Source of the DNA: Bacteroidota bacterium
GTDB taxonomy: Bacteria; Bacteroidota; Ignavibacteria; Ignavibacteriales; Ignavibacteriaceae
Length of the DNA stretch: 20,554 nt
Direction of reading: 5' to 3'
Assembly: GCA_021796135.1 (NCBI GenBank)
Contig: JAJYOQ010000002.1
Coordinates: forward strand, 22,075 to 42,628
Position 1 is the stretch's first letter, and each line of letters begins with the position of its first letter. Made by a program: the position numbers and the translations under genes. This document shows, one piece after another, positions 7,463 through 15,149 of this stretch. The notes under the pieces are model-generated. The model was not told the origin of the DNA. It saw only the letters and a program-made list of their open reading frames with translations, and searched no databases.

Positions 7463-9226
7463 CTATCTTATTTTAATATGCAATTCTTTTAATTGATTTT
7501 CATCAACAGTAGAAGGAGCATCATCCATAATGGATACTGCGCTCGCAGTTTTAGGAAATGCTATTACGTCACGTATAGATTTTTCACCTGCAAAAATCAT
7601 AGCCATCCTGTCAAATCCGAAAGCAATTCCGCCGTGAGGAGGAGCGCCGAATTTAAATGCATTCATTAAAAATCCGAATTTATGTTCGGCTTCTTCGTCC
7701 GATATTCCGAGCGCTTTGAACATTTTTGCCTGCAAATCAGCATTATGAATTCTTATGCTTCCGCCTGCAATCTCACTTCCGTTTAATACAAGATCATAAG
7801 CACGGGCTTTAACTCTTGCCGGATCGCTTTCCATGAATTCAACATCTTCTAATCGCGGGGATGTAAATGGATGATGCATTGCATAAAATCTTTTTGTCTG
7901 CTCATCCCATTCAAATAGCGGAAAATCCGTAACCCAAAGAAGCTTGGGTTCGGCATCAGGCTTTATTAAATCCAGACGACGTGCCATTTCTAATCTAAGC
8001 TGTCCCATTATATTCAGGATTTTTAATTTAGGTCCGGTAAGGATAAATAGTAAATCTCCCGGCTTAGCTTTCAAACTGCCGATAATATTTTTCTTTTCAT
8101 CATCTGAAAGAAATTTTGCAATAGGCGCATCAAGGTCATTTTCCTTAACCCGCATCCATATTAATCCGCCGGCACCTTGCTTTTTGACAAAGTCAGTCAA
8201 GACATCAAGCTGATTCCTGGTATACTCACCGCATCCGGGAGCGAGAAGTCCGGTAATAATACCATTATTCTTTATGCTGTCGTTAAAAACTTTGAATGAA
8301 GTATTCTCAAAAACATGATTAAGGGTAACCATTTGCATATCAACACGTAAATCTGGCTTATCGCTGCCATACTTTTCCATAGCTTCGTCGAAAGTATATT
8401 TCGGAATATTAGGTAAATCTTTATTCCAAATTTCTTTGAATAGAATTTTCATTAACCCTTCGACTATATCAAAAATATTATGTTGATCGATAAAAGACAT
8501 TTCAACATCTATTTGAGTAAATTCAGGCTGGCGGTCAGCGCGGAGGTCTTCATCACGAAAGCATTTTACAATTTGAAAATATCTATCAAGTCCCGAAACC
8601 ATTAAAAGCTGTTTATATTGCTGAGGCGACTGAGGCAACGCATAAAATTTTCCTTTATGTAAGCGGCTCGGTACAAGATAGTCACGGGCACCCTCAGGTG
8701 TACTTTTCATTAAAACCGGAGTTTCAATTTCAACAAAATTATTTTCATCAAAATACCGGCGGACAAGTTGATACATCTTATGACGCATTAAAATATTTTT
8801 CTGCATTGCCGGTCGGCGCAAATCCAAATAACGATACTTTAATCTAGTATCCTCACTTGTTTCCACATCATCTTTAATAGGGAAAGGAGGAGTCTTAGCT
8901 TCATTTAAAATCACTAGCTTACTAACCATAACATCAACCTGACCGGTCAGAAGAGCAGAATTTTCAGTACCTTCGGGGCGTTGCCTAACCTTGCCTTCAA
9001 TTGAAATTACAAATTCATTCCGCAAATTACCGGCTGCAGTATGTGCATCTAAATTAAAACCGGGTTCAAAAACGATTTGAGTAATTCCAAATCGATCGCG
9101 AAGATCAATAAAAATCAATCCTCCCAGATCTCGTCGTGTATCTACCCATCCATTTAAAGTAACTTCAGATCCAATATCACTAGGTCTTAATTCCCCGCAA
9201 GTATGAGTTCGTGTTTTAAATTGCAT
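7463..9226 (-). CDS. aspS: Aspartyl-tRNA synthetase, bacterial type
   Basis: AspRS charges tRNA-Asp with aspartate. It is 587 residues, the usual bacterial length. An OB-fold anticodon-binding domain (1-110) contains GWVDTRRDLGGLIFIDLRDR (26-45). The class II core has RYLDLRR (132-138), TPEGARDYLVPSR (176-188), motif 2 FRDEDLRADRQPEFTQID (223-240), a GAD insertion domain (roughly 300-415), and motif 3 GIAFGFDRMAMIFAGEKSIRDVIAFPK (533-559). The residue pair that helps separate tRNA-Asp-specific from tRNA-Asn-misacylating enzymes looks mixed: Leu at 34 (often His in the relaxed type) but RPEGTEN at 83-89 (Gly as in the relaxed type). Convergent to the MFS gene. Its ribosome binding site, GGAG, is rather far upstream. 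Confidence 0.98.
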   Translation of the reverse strand: MQFKTRTHTCGELRPSDIGSEVTLNGWVDTRRDLGGLIFIDLRDRFGITQIVFEPGFNLDAHTAAGNLRNEFVISIEGKVRQRPEGTENSALLTGQVDVMVSKLVILNEAKTPPFPIKDDVETSEDTRLKYRYLDLRRPAMQKNILMRHKMYQLVRRYFDENNFVEIETPVLMKSTPEGARDYLVPSRLHKGKFYALPQSPQQYKQLLMVSGLDRYFQIVKCFRDEDLRADRQPEFTQIDVEMSFIDQHNIFDIVEGLMKILFKEIWNKDLPNIPKYTFDEAMEKYGSDKPDLRVDMQMVTLNHVFENTSFKVFNDSIKNNGIITGLLAPGCGEYTRNQLDVLTDFVKKQGAGGLIWMRVKENDLDAPIAKFLSDDEKKNIIGSLKAKPGDLLFILTGPKLKILNIMGQLRLEMARRLDLIKPDAEPKLLWVTDFPLFEWDEQTKRFYAMHHPFTSPRLEDVEFMESDPARVKARAYDLVLNGSEIAGGSIRIHNADLQAKMFKALGISDEEAEHKFGFLMNAFKFGAPPHGGIAFGFDRMAMIFAGEKSIRDVIAFPKTASAVSIMDDAPSTVDENQLKELHIKIR

Positions 9227-9442
9227 TTATGCTAAATATTCTCCATAAATAAAAAATTGAACTACAAAAATAATCATTTATAGAAGGGTAATCAAATTGA
9301 GAGAAAAGAAGCTGTAAGTGCAAGAAATAAGACGTTTGATTATCAAAATCCGACTTTTATTTCGCTAAAGAAACATATGTTTACTTTTAGAAACAAAAAA
9401 ACGAATGTATATTATAGTATTCAAAGCACTTTTAGTTTAATA

Positions 9443-10141
9443 TCAATACTTAAAATTAAATGTAATTCGCAGAGAAACATTTATATTTATTAACCTATTT
9501 GTTATTGTTGATTGATATGTCGAATATTGAGATTGTGTAGCTACGAAATAATTTCCTTCGACAACCCCGTTATTATTCATAAAGGACAAATTCCCATTAA
9601 TTGATTCATCCCTTGAATTATCCATTAAGTTTTCAATACTAAAACTTTTAGCGCCGATCATTGCGCATAAGAATTTAGCTCTTTCTTTTGCCTGTGTAAT
9701 TGCTTCATCATAAAGTGATTTCTTGATTTTGTCATAGTCGCGTGTCCAAAGAGAAGCTATGCTGACACCGGTAGCACCTGCCTGTATAAGGTCCTTTTTT
9801 AATTGATCAAACAATTCGGGTTTAGTTAAGATTATCTTATAAGTCTGAATTGAATAATAATTATTTTGATTTGGATATTGTTTTTGAAAATTACTTGACA
9901 CTAAAAATACGTTATCTTTTTTGTATCCATAATTTCCTAAAACATTTAAAACATTAATAAGAGCGTCGTGGCTTAATTCGTTAGATTTAGAAGATGAAGT
10001 ATCAATTTTATTTACCGTTATCTGAACAACTATTTCATCAGCTGTAACGGCGGAATCCTTTGTTACATTAAAACTAATAATATTATTTTGTGCCAGTCCT
10101 GCTGAAATAAAAACAAACAGACTAAATAATAATATTTTCAT
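9443..10141 (-). CDS. Secreted SIMPL-domain protein (DUF541)
   Basis: A 232-residue exported protein. Residues 1-17 form a signal peptide with likely cleavage after A17 (SAGLA|QNN). The mature part fits the SIMPL/DUF541 family: an N-terminal strand pattern ISFNVTKDSAVTADEIVVQITV, a middle region with TYKIILTKPELFDQLKKDL, and the characteristic helix DEAITQAKERAKFLCAMIGAK (about 145-165) ahead of C-terminal strands. Family members are periplasmic or outer-membrane proteins of unclear, often stress-related, function. AAGGAGT sits at ideal spacing before the ATG, one of the strongest ribosome binding sites in the window. It is monocistronic, divergent from the toxin-antitoxin pair. The 216-bp gap to aspS shows no gene. 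Confidence 0.9.
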   Translation of the reverse strand: MKILLFSLFVFISAGLAQNNIISFNVTKDSAVTADEIVVQITVNKIDTSSSKSNELSHDALINVLNVLGNYGYKKDNVFLVSSNFQKQYPNQNNYYSIQTYKIILTKPELFDQLKKDLIQAGATGVSIASLWTRDYDKIKKSLYDEAITQAKERAKFLCAMIGAKSFSIENLMDNSRDESINGNLSFMNNNGVVEGNYFVATQSQYSTYQSTITNRLININVSLRITFNFKY

Positions 10142-10221
10142 ATTGACTCCTTTTTTATACTATAATTTACTACAATCAGCGCATAAAATAAATAAAAATC
10201 AATAATTGTTATTCTTTGCTG

Positions 10222-10243
10222 CCAAGATTTATTCTCGTCTTGG
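10222..10243. repeat. Inverted repeat in the divergent SIMPL / toxin-antitoxin gap
   Basis: CCAAGA (10222-10227) and TCTTGG (10238-10243) are perfect 6-bp arms around 10 bases, in the 186-bp gap between two divergent genes. It may be a regulator site for the SIMPL gene or chance; it carries no T-run. Confidence 0.25.
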
Positions 10244-10279
10244 GTCATGATAAAAGTTGTTGAAAATATTAACCAAATT

Positions 10280-10314
10280 GAATACATTAGAATACAAAGA
10301 AACGAATAATATTC
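10280..10314 (+). promoter_or_regulatory. Candidate operator region of the toxin-antitoxin pair
   Basis: Two direct copies of GAATAC (10280-10285 and 10290-10295) are followed by the palindrome GAATAATATTC (10304-10314), 13 bp before the antitoxin ATG. Ribbon-helix-helix antitoxins usually bind short repeated or palindromic sites here to autorepress. The assignment is by position and symmetry only. Confidence 0.35.
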
Positions 10315-10327
10315 ATAAGGTTATTTT

Positions 10328-10570
10328 ATGTCCAAAACAATTACACTTCGATTGAGCGATGAAAACTATAAAGTTTATAGAAAATTAGCAGAAAGCGATA
10401 ATAGACCGATTTCCAATTTTATTGAAACTGCTGTTAAAAGATTCATTGAGCATAATATTTATGTCGATGAATTCGAGATGGAGGAAATACGAAATAACGC
10501 AGAGCTTAATAAAAGTCTGAAACGTGGTATAGCTGATATGAAATCAAAAAGGGGACGGTTAGTTGAATAA
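10328..10570 (+). CDS. Ribbon-helix-helix antitoxin of a RelE/ParE-type module
   Basis: An 80-residue protein. The N-terminus MSKTITLRLSDENYKVYRKLAESDNRPISNFIETAVKRFI has the ribbon strand (TITLRL) and two helices of a MetJ/Arc/CopG-type fold (residues 2-42), which binds DNA as a dimer. The charged C-terminal half (43-80) would be the flexible toxin-neutralising segment. The toxin gene overlaps its last 8 bases, so the two are co-translated. Repeats just upstream may be its operator. The name RelB-like would be a guess; RHH antitoxin is what the sequence supports. Confidence 0.85.
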   Translation: MSKTITLRLSDENYKVYRKLAESDNRPISNFIETAVKRFIEHNIYVDEFEMEEIRNNAELNKSLKRGIADMKSKRGRLVE

Positions 10571-10841
10571 TTACAAAATCTTTGAGACTAATGAGTTTCT
10601 AAAGAAAATGGACAAATTTACCGACGTAGAAAAAATCTTTATTGAAAAAAAACTTCACCAATATATTTATCCTCAATTAAGAGATGAGCCGCATTTCGGT
10701 AACAACATTAAAAAGTTGGTCAACTACAAACCCGAAACCTGGCGCTATAGAATCGGGAAATATAGATTGTTTTATGTAACTGAGGAAATTACAAAGACTA
10801 TCTTTATCTTATCTATTGATTTGAGGAAGGATGCTTATTGA
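10563..10841 (+). CDS. RelE/ParE-superfamily toxin (probable ribosome-dependent mRNA interferase)
   Basis: A 92-residue basic protein of the RelE/ParE fold. It has the typical ending W-R-Y-R-I-G-K-Y-R-L-F-Y (about 59-70) followed by the strand TIFILSIDLRKDAY, whose final Arg and Tyr match the RNase-type RelE/YafQ pattern rather than a clear gyrase-poison ParE. The start is TTG at 10563, preceded by AAGGGG 8-9 bases upstream, and it overlaps the antitoxin stop by 8 bp. No ATG exists near the N-terminus of the domain. Function is inferred from family; the pair looks intact although the flanking DNA on its right is degraded. Confidence 0.85.
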   Translation: MNNYKIFETNEFLKKMDKFTDVEKIFIEKKLHQYIYPQLRDEPHFGNNIKKLVNYKPETWRYRIGKYRLFYVTEEITKTIFILSIDLRKDAY

Positions 10842-10931
10842 ATGTTTCTCTATATAGAAAGGGTATTTTATAAATAATTGCATTAATGTGATTTACGGTT
10901 TTGGGTGAATTGGTGAATGGGGATAGATTGA

Positions 10932-11119
10932 TTACTAAATTTTAGATTTGATAAAATTCATTTCTATCATTGCGGTATTAATTTGTATCTATGTTAGTTC
11001 AAAGAGGAGTTTCACTTTACGTTGTTAAAGAATTGCTAGGTCATGAAAATTTAGCAACCACACAAATTTATGCACATTTGCAGAAACAATATTTAATGGA
11101 TGCGGTGAATTTATTATAA
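10932..11119 (+). pseudogene. Tyrosine recombinase (XerC/D-like) C-terminal remnant
   Basis: From 10991 the frame reads [20 protein letters not shown] then [20 protein letters not shown] and stops at 11119, an unmistakable integrase C-terminus with LGHENLATT and the nucleophile Tyr in QIYAH. Just upstream the expected HSLRHTFAS box survives only as LSLRY, a TAA stop, then FVS (10964-10990). A one-base deletion near 10966 puts the preceding KIHFY segment (10953-10967) in another frame. The first catalytic Arg, the Lys strand and the whole N-terminal domain are missing. It cannot be a working recombinase. It is probably the scar of an element that may also have carried the adjacent toxin-antitoxin pair. 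Confidence 0.85.
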
Positions 11120-11120
11120 T

Positions 11121-11146
11121 AAAAAATGCCCGATTTGAATCGGGCA
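11121..11146 (-). terminator. Rho-independent terminator (minus strand)
   Basis: TGCCCGAT and ATCGGGCA pair perfectly around TTGA, and on the minus strand the hairpin runs straight into TTTTTT. It sits just past the stop of the T9SS sorting-domain remnant, so it belonged to that gene. It also faces the integrase remnant end-on. Confidence 0.88.
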
Positions 11147-11167
11147 ATAGGCTATTCATAAGATAAT

Positions 11168-11518
11168 TTATTTCAATAATAATTTTTTTGTTTGAGCAAA
11201 ACTCCCTGCTTTCATTCTATAAAAATATATTTCCGAAGCGAATCCGCTGCCTGCATTGAATTGCACGGAATAATTGCCTACAGAATTGTTTTCGTTTACA
11301 AAAGTTGCGACTTCTCTGTCTAGAACATCATAAACTTTTATTGTAACTAATCCTGATTTAGTAAGTGAATAATTTATCCTAGTTGTTGGATTGAAGGGAT
11401 TGGGAAAGTTCTGATAAATCTCTCTCTTATAATAATTCTAAAAGACCAATCCGAGATCTGTCGGTTTATTCTGTATAAAATATTTAGCAGAATCTATCAA
11501 ATTTGCTCCTATACATTT
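11168..11518 (-). pseudogene. Remnant of a secreted protein with a type IX secretion sorting domain
   Basis: On the minus strand, from about 11419 down to the TAA at 11168, the frame encodes YQNFPNPFNPTTRINYSLTK, then SGLVTIKVYDVLDREVATFV, and ends in ...YFYRMKAGSFAQTKKLLLK. This is a full type A C-terminal sorting domain, the tag that directs proteins through the type IX system to the outer surface. The segment before it (GANLIDSAKYFIQNKPTDLG, then LVF) lies in a different frame and ends at a TAG (11438-11440). No start codon or passenger domain is present before the SDR gene begins at 11533. So the tag survives without its cargo. Confidence 0.82.
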
Positions 11519-11532
11519 TCAACATTTATCAG

Positions 11533-12987
11533 CTAGTTCTTATTCGGCGTAGTCACTGCAACATTTCTTGCCATTCCCTTAAAAATTAAAAGATGAAGCG
11601 GAAGAACTGAATACCAATACATTCTTCCCAATAAACCACGAGGACGATATGTGGCAGTCTGAATCAAATAATATTTACTATCCTGTTTCGATACTTTAAA
11701 CTCAAGCCATGCCTCACCCGGTAGCTTCATTTCTGCAAAGAGCAGAAGTCTTTTATTTGATTTATCTGCCACAAGTACCCGCCAGAAGTCTAATGTATCA
11801 CCTGGATTAATTGAATTTTGATTTGTTCTACCTCTACGCAAACCAACTCCTCCGAAAAGTTTATCAATAAATCCCCTCAAATGCCAGAGCCAGTCGGCAT
11901 AATACCAGCCAGTTTCGCCTCCGATTGACCAAATATTTTCAACAACATTATTTTCACTTTCAGGAATTTCTATTTCACGTTTATCAATGAAACACCCGTT
12001 AACAGGAACTGTTAAATGCTCTTGTAAAGTATTTTCTGGGGAACTGGAGATAAGAGAATCCTTCCAGCTTGAGACTACCATATTCCGTTGGACATTTTCA
12101 AAAGCAAGTTGTATAGCTTTTTTATAAGATATGGGGTTTATTTTCAACAGCTGCATAAGTTCATTATTCTTGCAGATGATTTCTATTTTCATGCTGTTTA
12201 CTAGGTTTACAGCCAGCCTGTATGATGTCGCTGTAACGAAATATAACCAGTAGGAAGAAAGACGGGGAGTCATTATAGGAACAGAAATTATAATTCTTCT
12301 TAAATTGCGAACTTTAGCAAACTGTAAAAGCATTTCTTTGTAGGTAAGAATATCAGGTCCACCGATGTCGAAAGATTTGTTAAAAGTTTGCTTGTTAAAC
12401 AAAACACCAGTAAGGCATTCAATAACATTTTCTATGGCAACAGGCTGGTTCTTAGTTTTTAACCATTTAGGGGCAATCATTATTGGGAGCTTTTCGACAA
12501 GATCACGCATAATTTCAAAGGAAGCACTGCCAGAGCCAACAATTATTCCGGCTCTTATTGTTGTTAAGGGAACAGCGCCTTTTCTTAATATCTCTTCAAC
12601 ATTCTTTCTTGATGCAAGATGTCGTGACAGCTTATCCTGATTTATAATTCCACTTAAATAAATTACCTGCTTTGCCGAAGTTTTATCTATTAGTAAATTG
12701 AAATTATTGGCCGATATTTCTTCAAGTTTTTCGAAATCAGCAATGCCCGAACTCATTGAATGTATTAAATAATAAGCAGCATCCAGATTATTTAATACAT
12801 GGTCATAATCGATTTTATTCAGAAAGTCTGCTTCTAAGAAAGAAATGCCGGGATGATTGTATATCCCATCTTTAGGGAATCGGTTTTTATCCCGTATAGA
12901 GCATACTACGGTGCATCCTTGTTCGAGAAGAACTGGCAGAAGCCTTTTCCCAATATACCCGGTTGCTCCGGTTAAAAGCACTTTCAA
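11533..12987 (-). CDS. SDR-type NAD(P)-binding protein with C-terminal DUF2867 domain
   Basis: A 484-residue two-part protein. Residues 1 to about 300 are an atypical extended short-chain dehydrogenase: nucleotide loop GATGYIGKRL (7-16), the acidic DFLNKIDYDHVL region, AAYYLIHSM, YLSGII and TTIRAGIIVGSGS in the expected order. From about 330 to the end is DUF2867, ending RPRGLLGRMYWYSVLPLHLLIFKGMARNVA, a hydrophobic tail also seen in homologues. Substrate is unknown. The start is TTG at 12987; no ATG fits the GATGYIG loop better. This TTG overlaps the TGA of the broken SRPBCC frame upstream (TTGA), so it was probably made by translational coupling with that gene. With that partner broken, its expression may be reduced. 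Confidence 0.88.
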   Translation of the reverse strand: MKVLLTGATGYIGKRLLPVLLEQGCTVVCSIRDKNRFPKDGIYNHPGISFLEADFLNKIDYDHVLNNLDAAYYLIHSMSSGIADFEKLEEISANNFNLLIDKTSAKQVIYLSGIINQDKLSRHLASRKNVEEILRKGAVPLTTIRAGIIVGSGSASFEIMRDLVEKLPIMIAPKWLKTKNQPVAIENVIECLTGVLFNKQTFNKSFDIGGPDILTYKEMLLQFAKVRNLRRIIISVPIMTPRLSSYWLYFVTATSYRLAVNLVNSMKIEIICKNNELMQLLKINPISYKKAIQLAFENVQRNMVVSSWKDSLISSSPENTLQEHLTVPVNGCFIDKREIEIPESENNVVENIWSIGGETGWYYADWLWHLRGFIDKLFGGVGLRRGRTNQNSINPGDTLDFWRVLVADKSNKRLLLFAEMKLPGEAWLEFKVSKQDSKYYLIQTATYRPRGLLGRMYWYSVLPLHLLIFKGMARNVAVTTPNKN

Positions 12988-13292
12988 TTGAATCTCTGAT
13001 TTATCTTAAACGTTTTACCCAAAAACTCTTTTCTAAATTTAAATATATTTTCCAACTTATTGTGAATAATTAATTTATTCATAATCCTTCCTAAAATAAC
13101 CAAATGTATTGAATAATGAACAATGTCTTTAATTTCCATTCCACCGCTAACTTCATTAAACAAATGTTGGTGATTCCAGAATTTATAAAGCCAGAATCTT
13201 TATTCATCCACAAAATAATTTAGATTAAAATAACTTAAAGAAGTAATATGAAATTCACAACCATTGTTTTTAAAATCAGCGATCAATCCAAT
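12984..13292 (-). pseudogene. Broken SRPBCC-family (polyketide-cyclase-like) gene
   Basis: The minus-strand frame ending in TGA at 12984 encodes RFWLYKFWNHQHLFNEVSGG then MEIKDIVHYSIHLVILGRIM and NKLIIHNKLENIFKFRKEFL, the C-terminal half of the SRPBCC proteins whose consensus is FVDEQ-x-GPY-x-W-x-H-x-H-x-F, GG-x-D-x-V-x-Y and LE-x-IF-x-FR. A TAA at 13200-13202 replaces the Gln expected in FVDEQ (CAA to TAA). Upstream, GIGLIADFKNNGCEFHITSLSYFNLNYFVDE continues the fold weakly up to about 13292, after which the frame breaks. The gene once sat immediately before the SDR-DUF2867 gene with a 4-bp overlap. Confidence 0.75.
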
Positions 13293-13785
13293 ACCATAAT
13301 CGCCTCCCGCAACGTCTCCATATTCAAATGCGAATTAATCTCTGTAGTAGAAATCGAAGATATAATCTTATACTCCAAATTTAAAAGTTGATGTTTTATT
13401 ATAATAAATAAAATTTAAATCTCCTTTTTAAAATTCAATAGTTAAAATCCTTCTAAATTTTTTCTCTTAATTTTTAACAAAAGTAAAATTAGTATCATTA
13501 TTAAGTATTTAATTTTATTTAAAAGTAAAACAATAGTATTGTAAATTTTAAATAAAACATCGTTTTCAGTGTAAAAACGCAATATTCTAAAAATATTTCT
13601 TAAAAACATCTATTTGCCCCAACTTTTCAACTTCATTGCTTTTCATTCAAAATTCACAAACTTGTCCGACTTCAGGCGGATTCAACATTCAAAATTTATA
13701 TTCCAATATCAATTCTCCGCTTTCTTTTATTTCGATTTAGATTTAATTTTACCTATTGCACATCAATTAGTAAAAAGATTTTAAT
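13293..13785. other. AT-rich gene-free stretch before pyrimidine phosphorylase
   Basis: No convincing gene is visible. Minus-strand short frames around 13293-13390 may be the decayed N-terminal part of the SRPBCC gene, but I cannot align them. The rest is strongly AT-rich and holds the nested inverted repeat at 13513-13557, a CGTTTT / AAAACG hairpin (13561-13579), and two copies of CATTCAAAATT (13644-13654 and 13686-13696) flanking TCCG...CGGA (13665-13680). The promoter of the downstream gene should lie in the last 100 bp, but I find no clean match. Confidence 0.6.
13513..13557. repeat. Nested AT-rich inverted repeat
   Basis: Outer arms TTTTATTTAAAA (13513-13524) and TTTTAAATAAAA (13546-13557) are perfect 12-bp complements. 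Inside them ACAATA (13530-13535) and TATTGT (13537-13542) pair around a single G. The two stems share nearly the same centre, giving a long cruciform-capable or hairpin structure. Confidence 0.6.
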
Positions 13786-15087
13786 ATGAATACAATTGAG
13801 CTAATAAGAAAAAAACGGGATAAAGACTTTCTATCTAAAGATGAAATTAAGTTCTTAATTTCTTCCTATACTAAAAATAAAATTCCGGACTACCAATTCT
13901 CTTCCTTTTTAATGGCTGTCTTTCTAAATGGTATGAACTCTGAAGAAACATCATCCCTCACAGAAGCAATGCTTTATAGCGGGAAAGTGCTAAATCTAGA
14001 TTTTCTAAAAGGAAAAAAAGTCGATAAACATTCAACCGGAGGTGTGGGCGATAAAACTTCTTTAATTATTGCTCCGATTGCCGCCGCTGCCGGTGTCTAT
14101 GTCCCCATGATTTCCGGTAGAGGTCTTGGTCATACGGGAGGTACGCTCGATAAACTTGATGCTATTCCCGGATTTAGAACAAACCTATCTCTTATAGAAT
14201 ATAAGTCGGTTTTGAAAAAATGCGGCGCTGTCTTGGTTGGTCAAACAAAGGACATTGCCCCCGCAGATAAACTGATCTATTCCTTGCGGGATGTAACCGG
14301 AACAGTTGAATCTATTCCCCTTATTACTGCCAGTATAATGAGCAAGAAATTGGCGGAAGGAATAAATGGGCTTGTCCTTGATATTAAAACAGGCAGCGGC
14401 GCATTTATGCGAAATGAAAAAGATACTTTGCTGCTTGCCGAATCATTGATAAGGACTGCTAAATCATTTGGAAAAAAGGTTATTGGGTTTATTACAGATA
14501 TGAATCAGCCTCTGGGCAATTATATAGGTAATTGGCTTGAAGTCTATGAATCTATTAAGGTCTTGCAAGGCGAATCTGACGGAAACTTAAAAGAACTTTG
14601 TCTGGCTCTGTCCGGTGCAATGATATTTTTAGGCGGTAAAGCTTCATCTCTTGATGAAGGTATAAAATTATCTAAGCGCTTAATTGATAATGGATTAGCG
14701 TATAAAAAGTTTTTAGAAATTGTCGAACTTCAGGGAGGCGATATTAGCTTTATTAAAAATCCGGACAAATATCCAAAATCAAAAATCATTGAAAAAATTT
14801 TCGCTTCCGGTAACGGTTATTTAAGTACTATAAATAATTTTGAAATAGGAATGGCAGCTCTTGAACTCGGTGCCGGTAGATTAACTAAAGAAGATGTTAT
14901 TGATCCTAAAGCGGGAATAATTTTTAAATTAAAAATAGGTGATTTTGTTAGAAAAGGAACAGAAATTGCCGAGTTGCACTCTTCTTCGCAAGTAAAAATT
15001 GAAAAAGCTAAAGAAAAAATATATAATAGTATAATGCTCAAACCAAATCCAGTTAAAAGACAAAAACTAATAAAAAAGATAATTTAG
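13786..15087 (+). CDS. Pyrimidine-nucleoside / thymidine phosphorylase
   Basis: This enzyme cleaves uridine or thymidine with phosphate to a free base and (deoxy)ribose-1-phosphate in nucleoside salvage. It is 433 residues, the standard length. The phosphate loop KHSTGGVGDKTS is at 81-92, and the family signature SGRGLGHTGGTLDKLDAIPGF at 110-130. The pyrimidine-binding trio expected from Bacillus-type enzymes falls at R168, S183 and K187 in LRDVTGTVESIPLITASIMSKK. The C-terminal domain has LELGAGRLTKEDVID and the lipoyl-like KIGDFVRKGTEIAELHSS. Specificity (Pdp with both substrates, or DeoA-like) cannot be settled by reading. It stands alone, with no other salvage gene adjacent, 144 bp before the haem operon. 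Its ribosome binding site is weak (AAAAAGA). Confidence 0.96.
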   Translation: MNTIELIRKKRDKDFLSKDEIKFLISSYTKNKIPDYQFSSFLMAVFLNGMNSEETSSLTEAMLYSGKVLNLDFLKGKKVDKHSTGGVGDKTSLIIAPIAAAAGVYVPMISGRGLGHTGGTLDKLDAIPGFRTNLSLIEYKSVLKKCGAVLVGQTKDIAPADKLIYSLRDVTGTVESIPLITASIMSKKLAEGINGLVLDIKTGSGAFMRNEKDTLLLAESLIRTAKSFGKKVIGFITDMNQPLGNYIGNWLEVYESIKVLQGESDGNLKELCLALSGAMIFLGGKASSLDEGIKLSKRLIDNGLAYKKFLEIVELQGGDISFIKNPDKYPKSKIIEKIFASGNGYLSTINNFEIGMAALELGAGRLTKEDVIDPKAGIIFKLKIGDFVRKGTEIAELHSSSQVKIEKAKEKIYNSIMLKPNPVKRQKLIKKII

Positions 15088-15149
15088 CTCTTAAATATGG
15101 AAAATTTCAGCAGATCTATTATATCTTAAAACTTTTTACTTAACTTTCC

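Noticed and set aside
13248..13391. 47-residue plus-strand frame (MKFTTIVFKISDQSNTIIAS...)
   Set aside because: It has only a weak AAGAAG before the ATG and runs antisense across the decayed SRPBCC gene, so it is better explained as a shadow.
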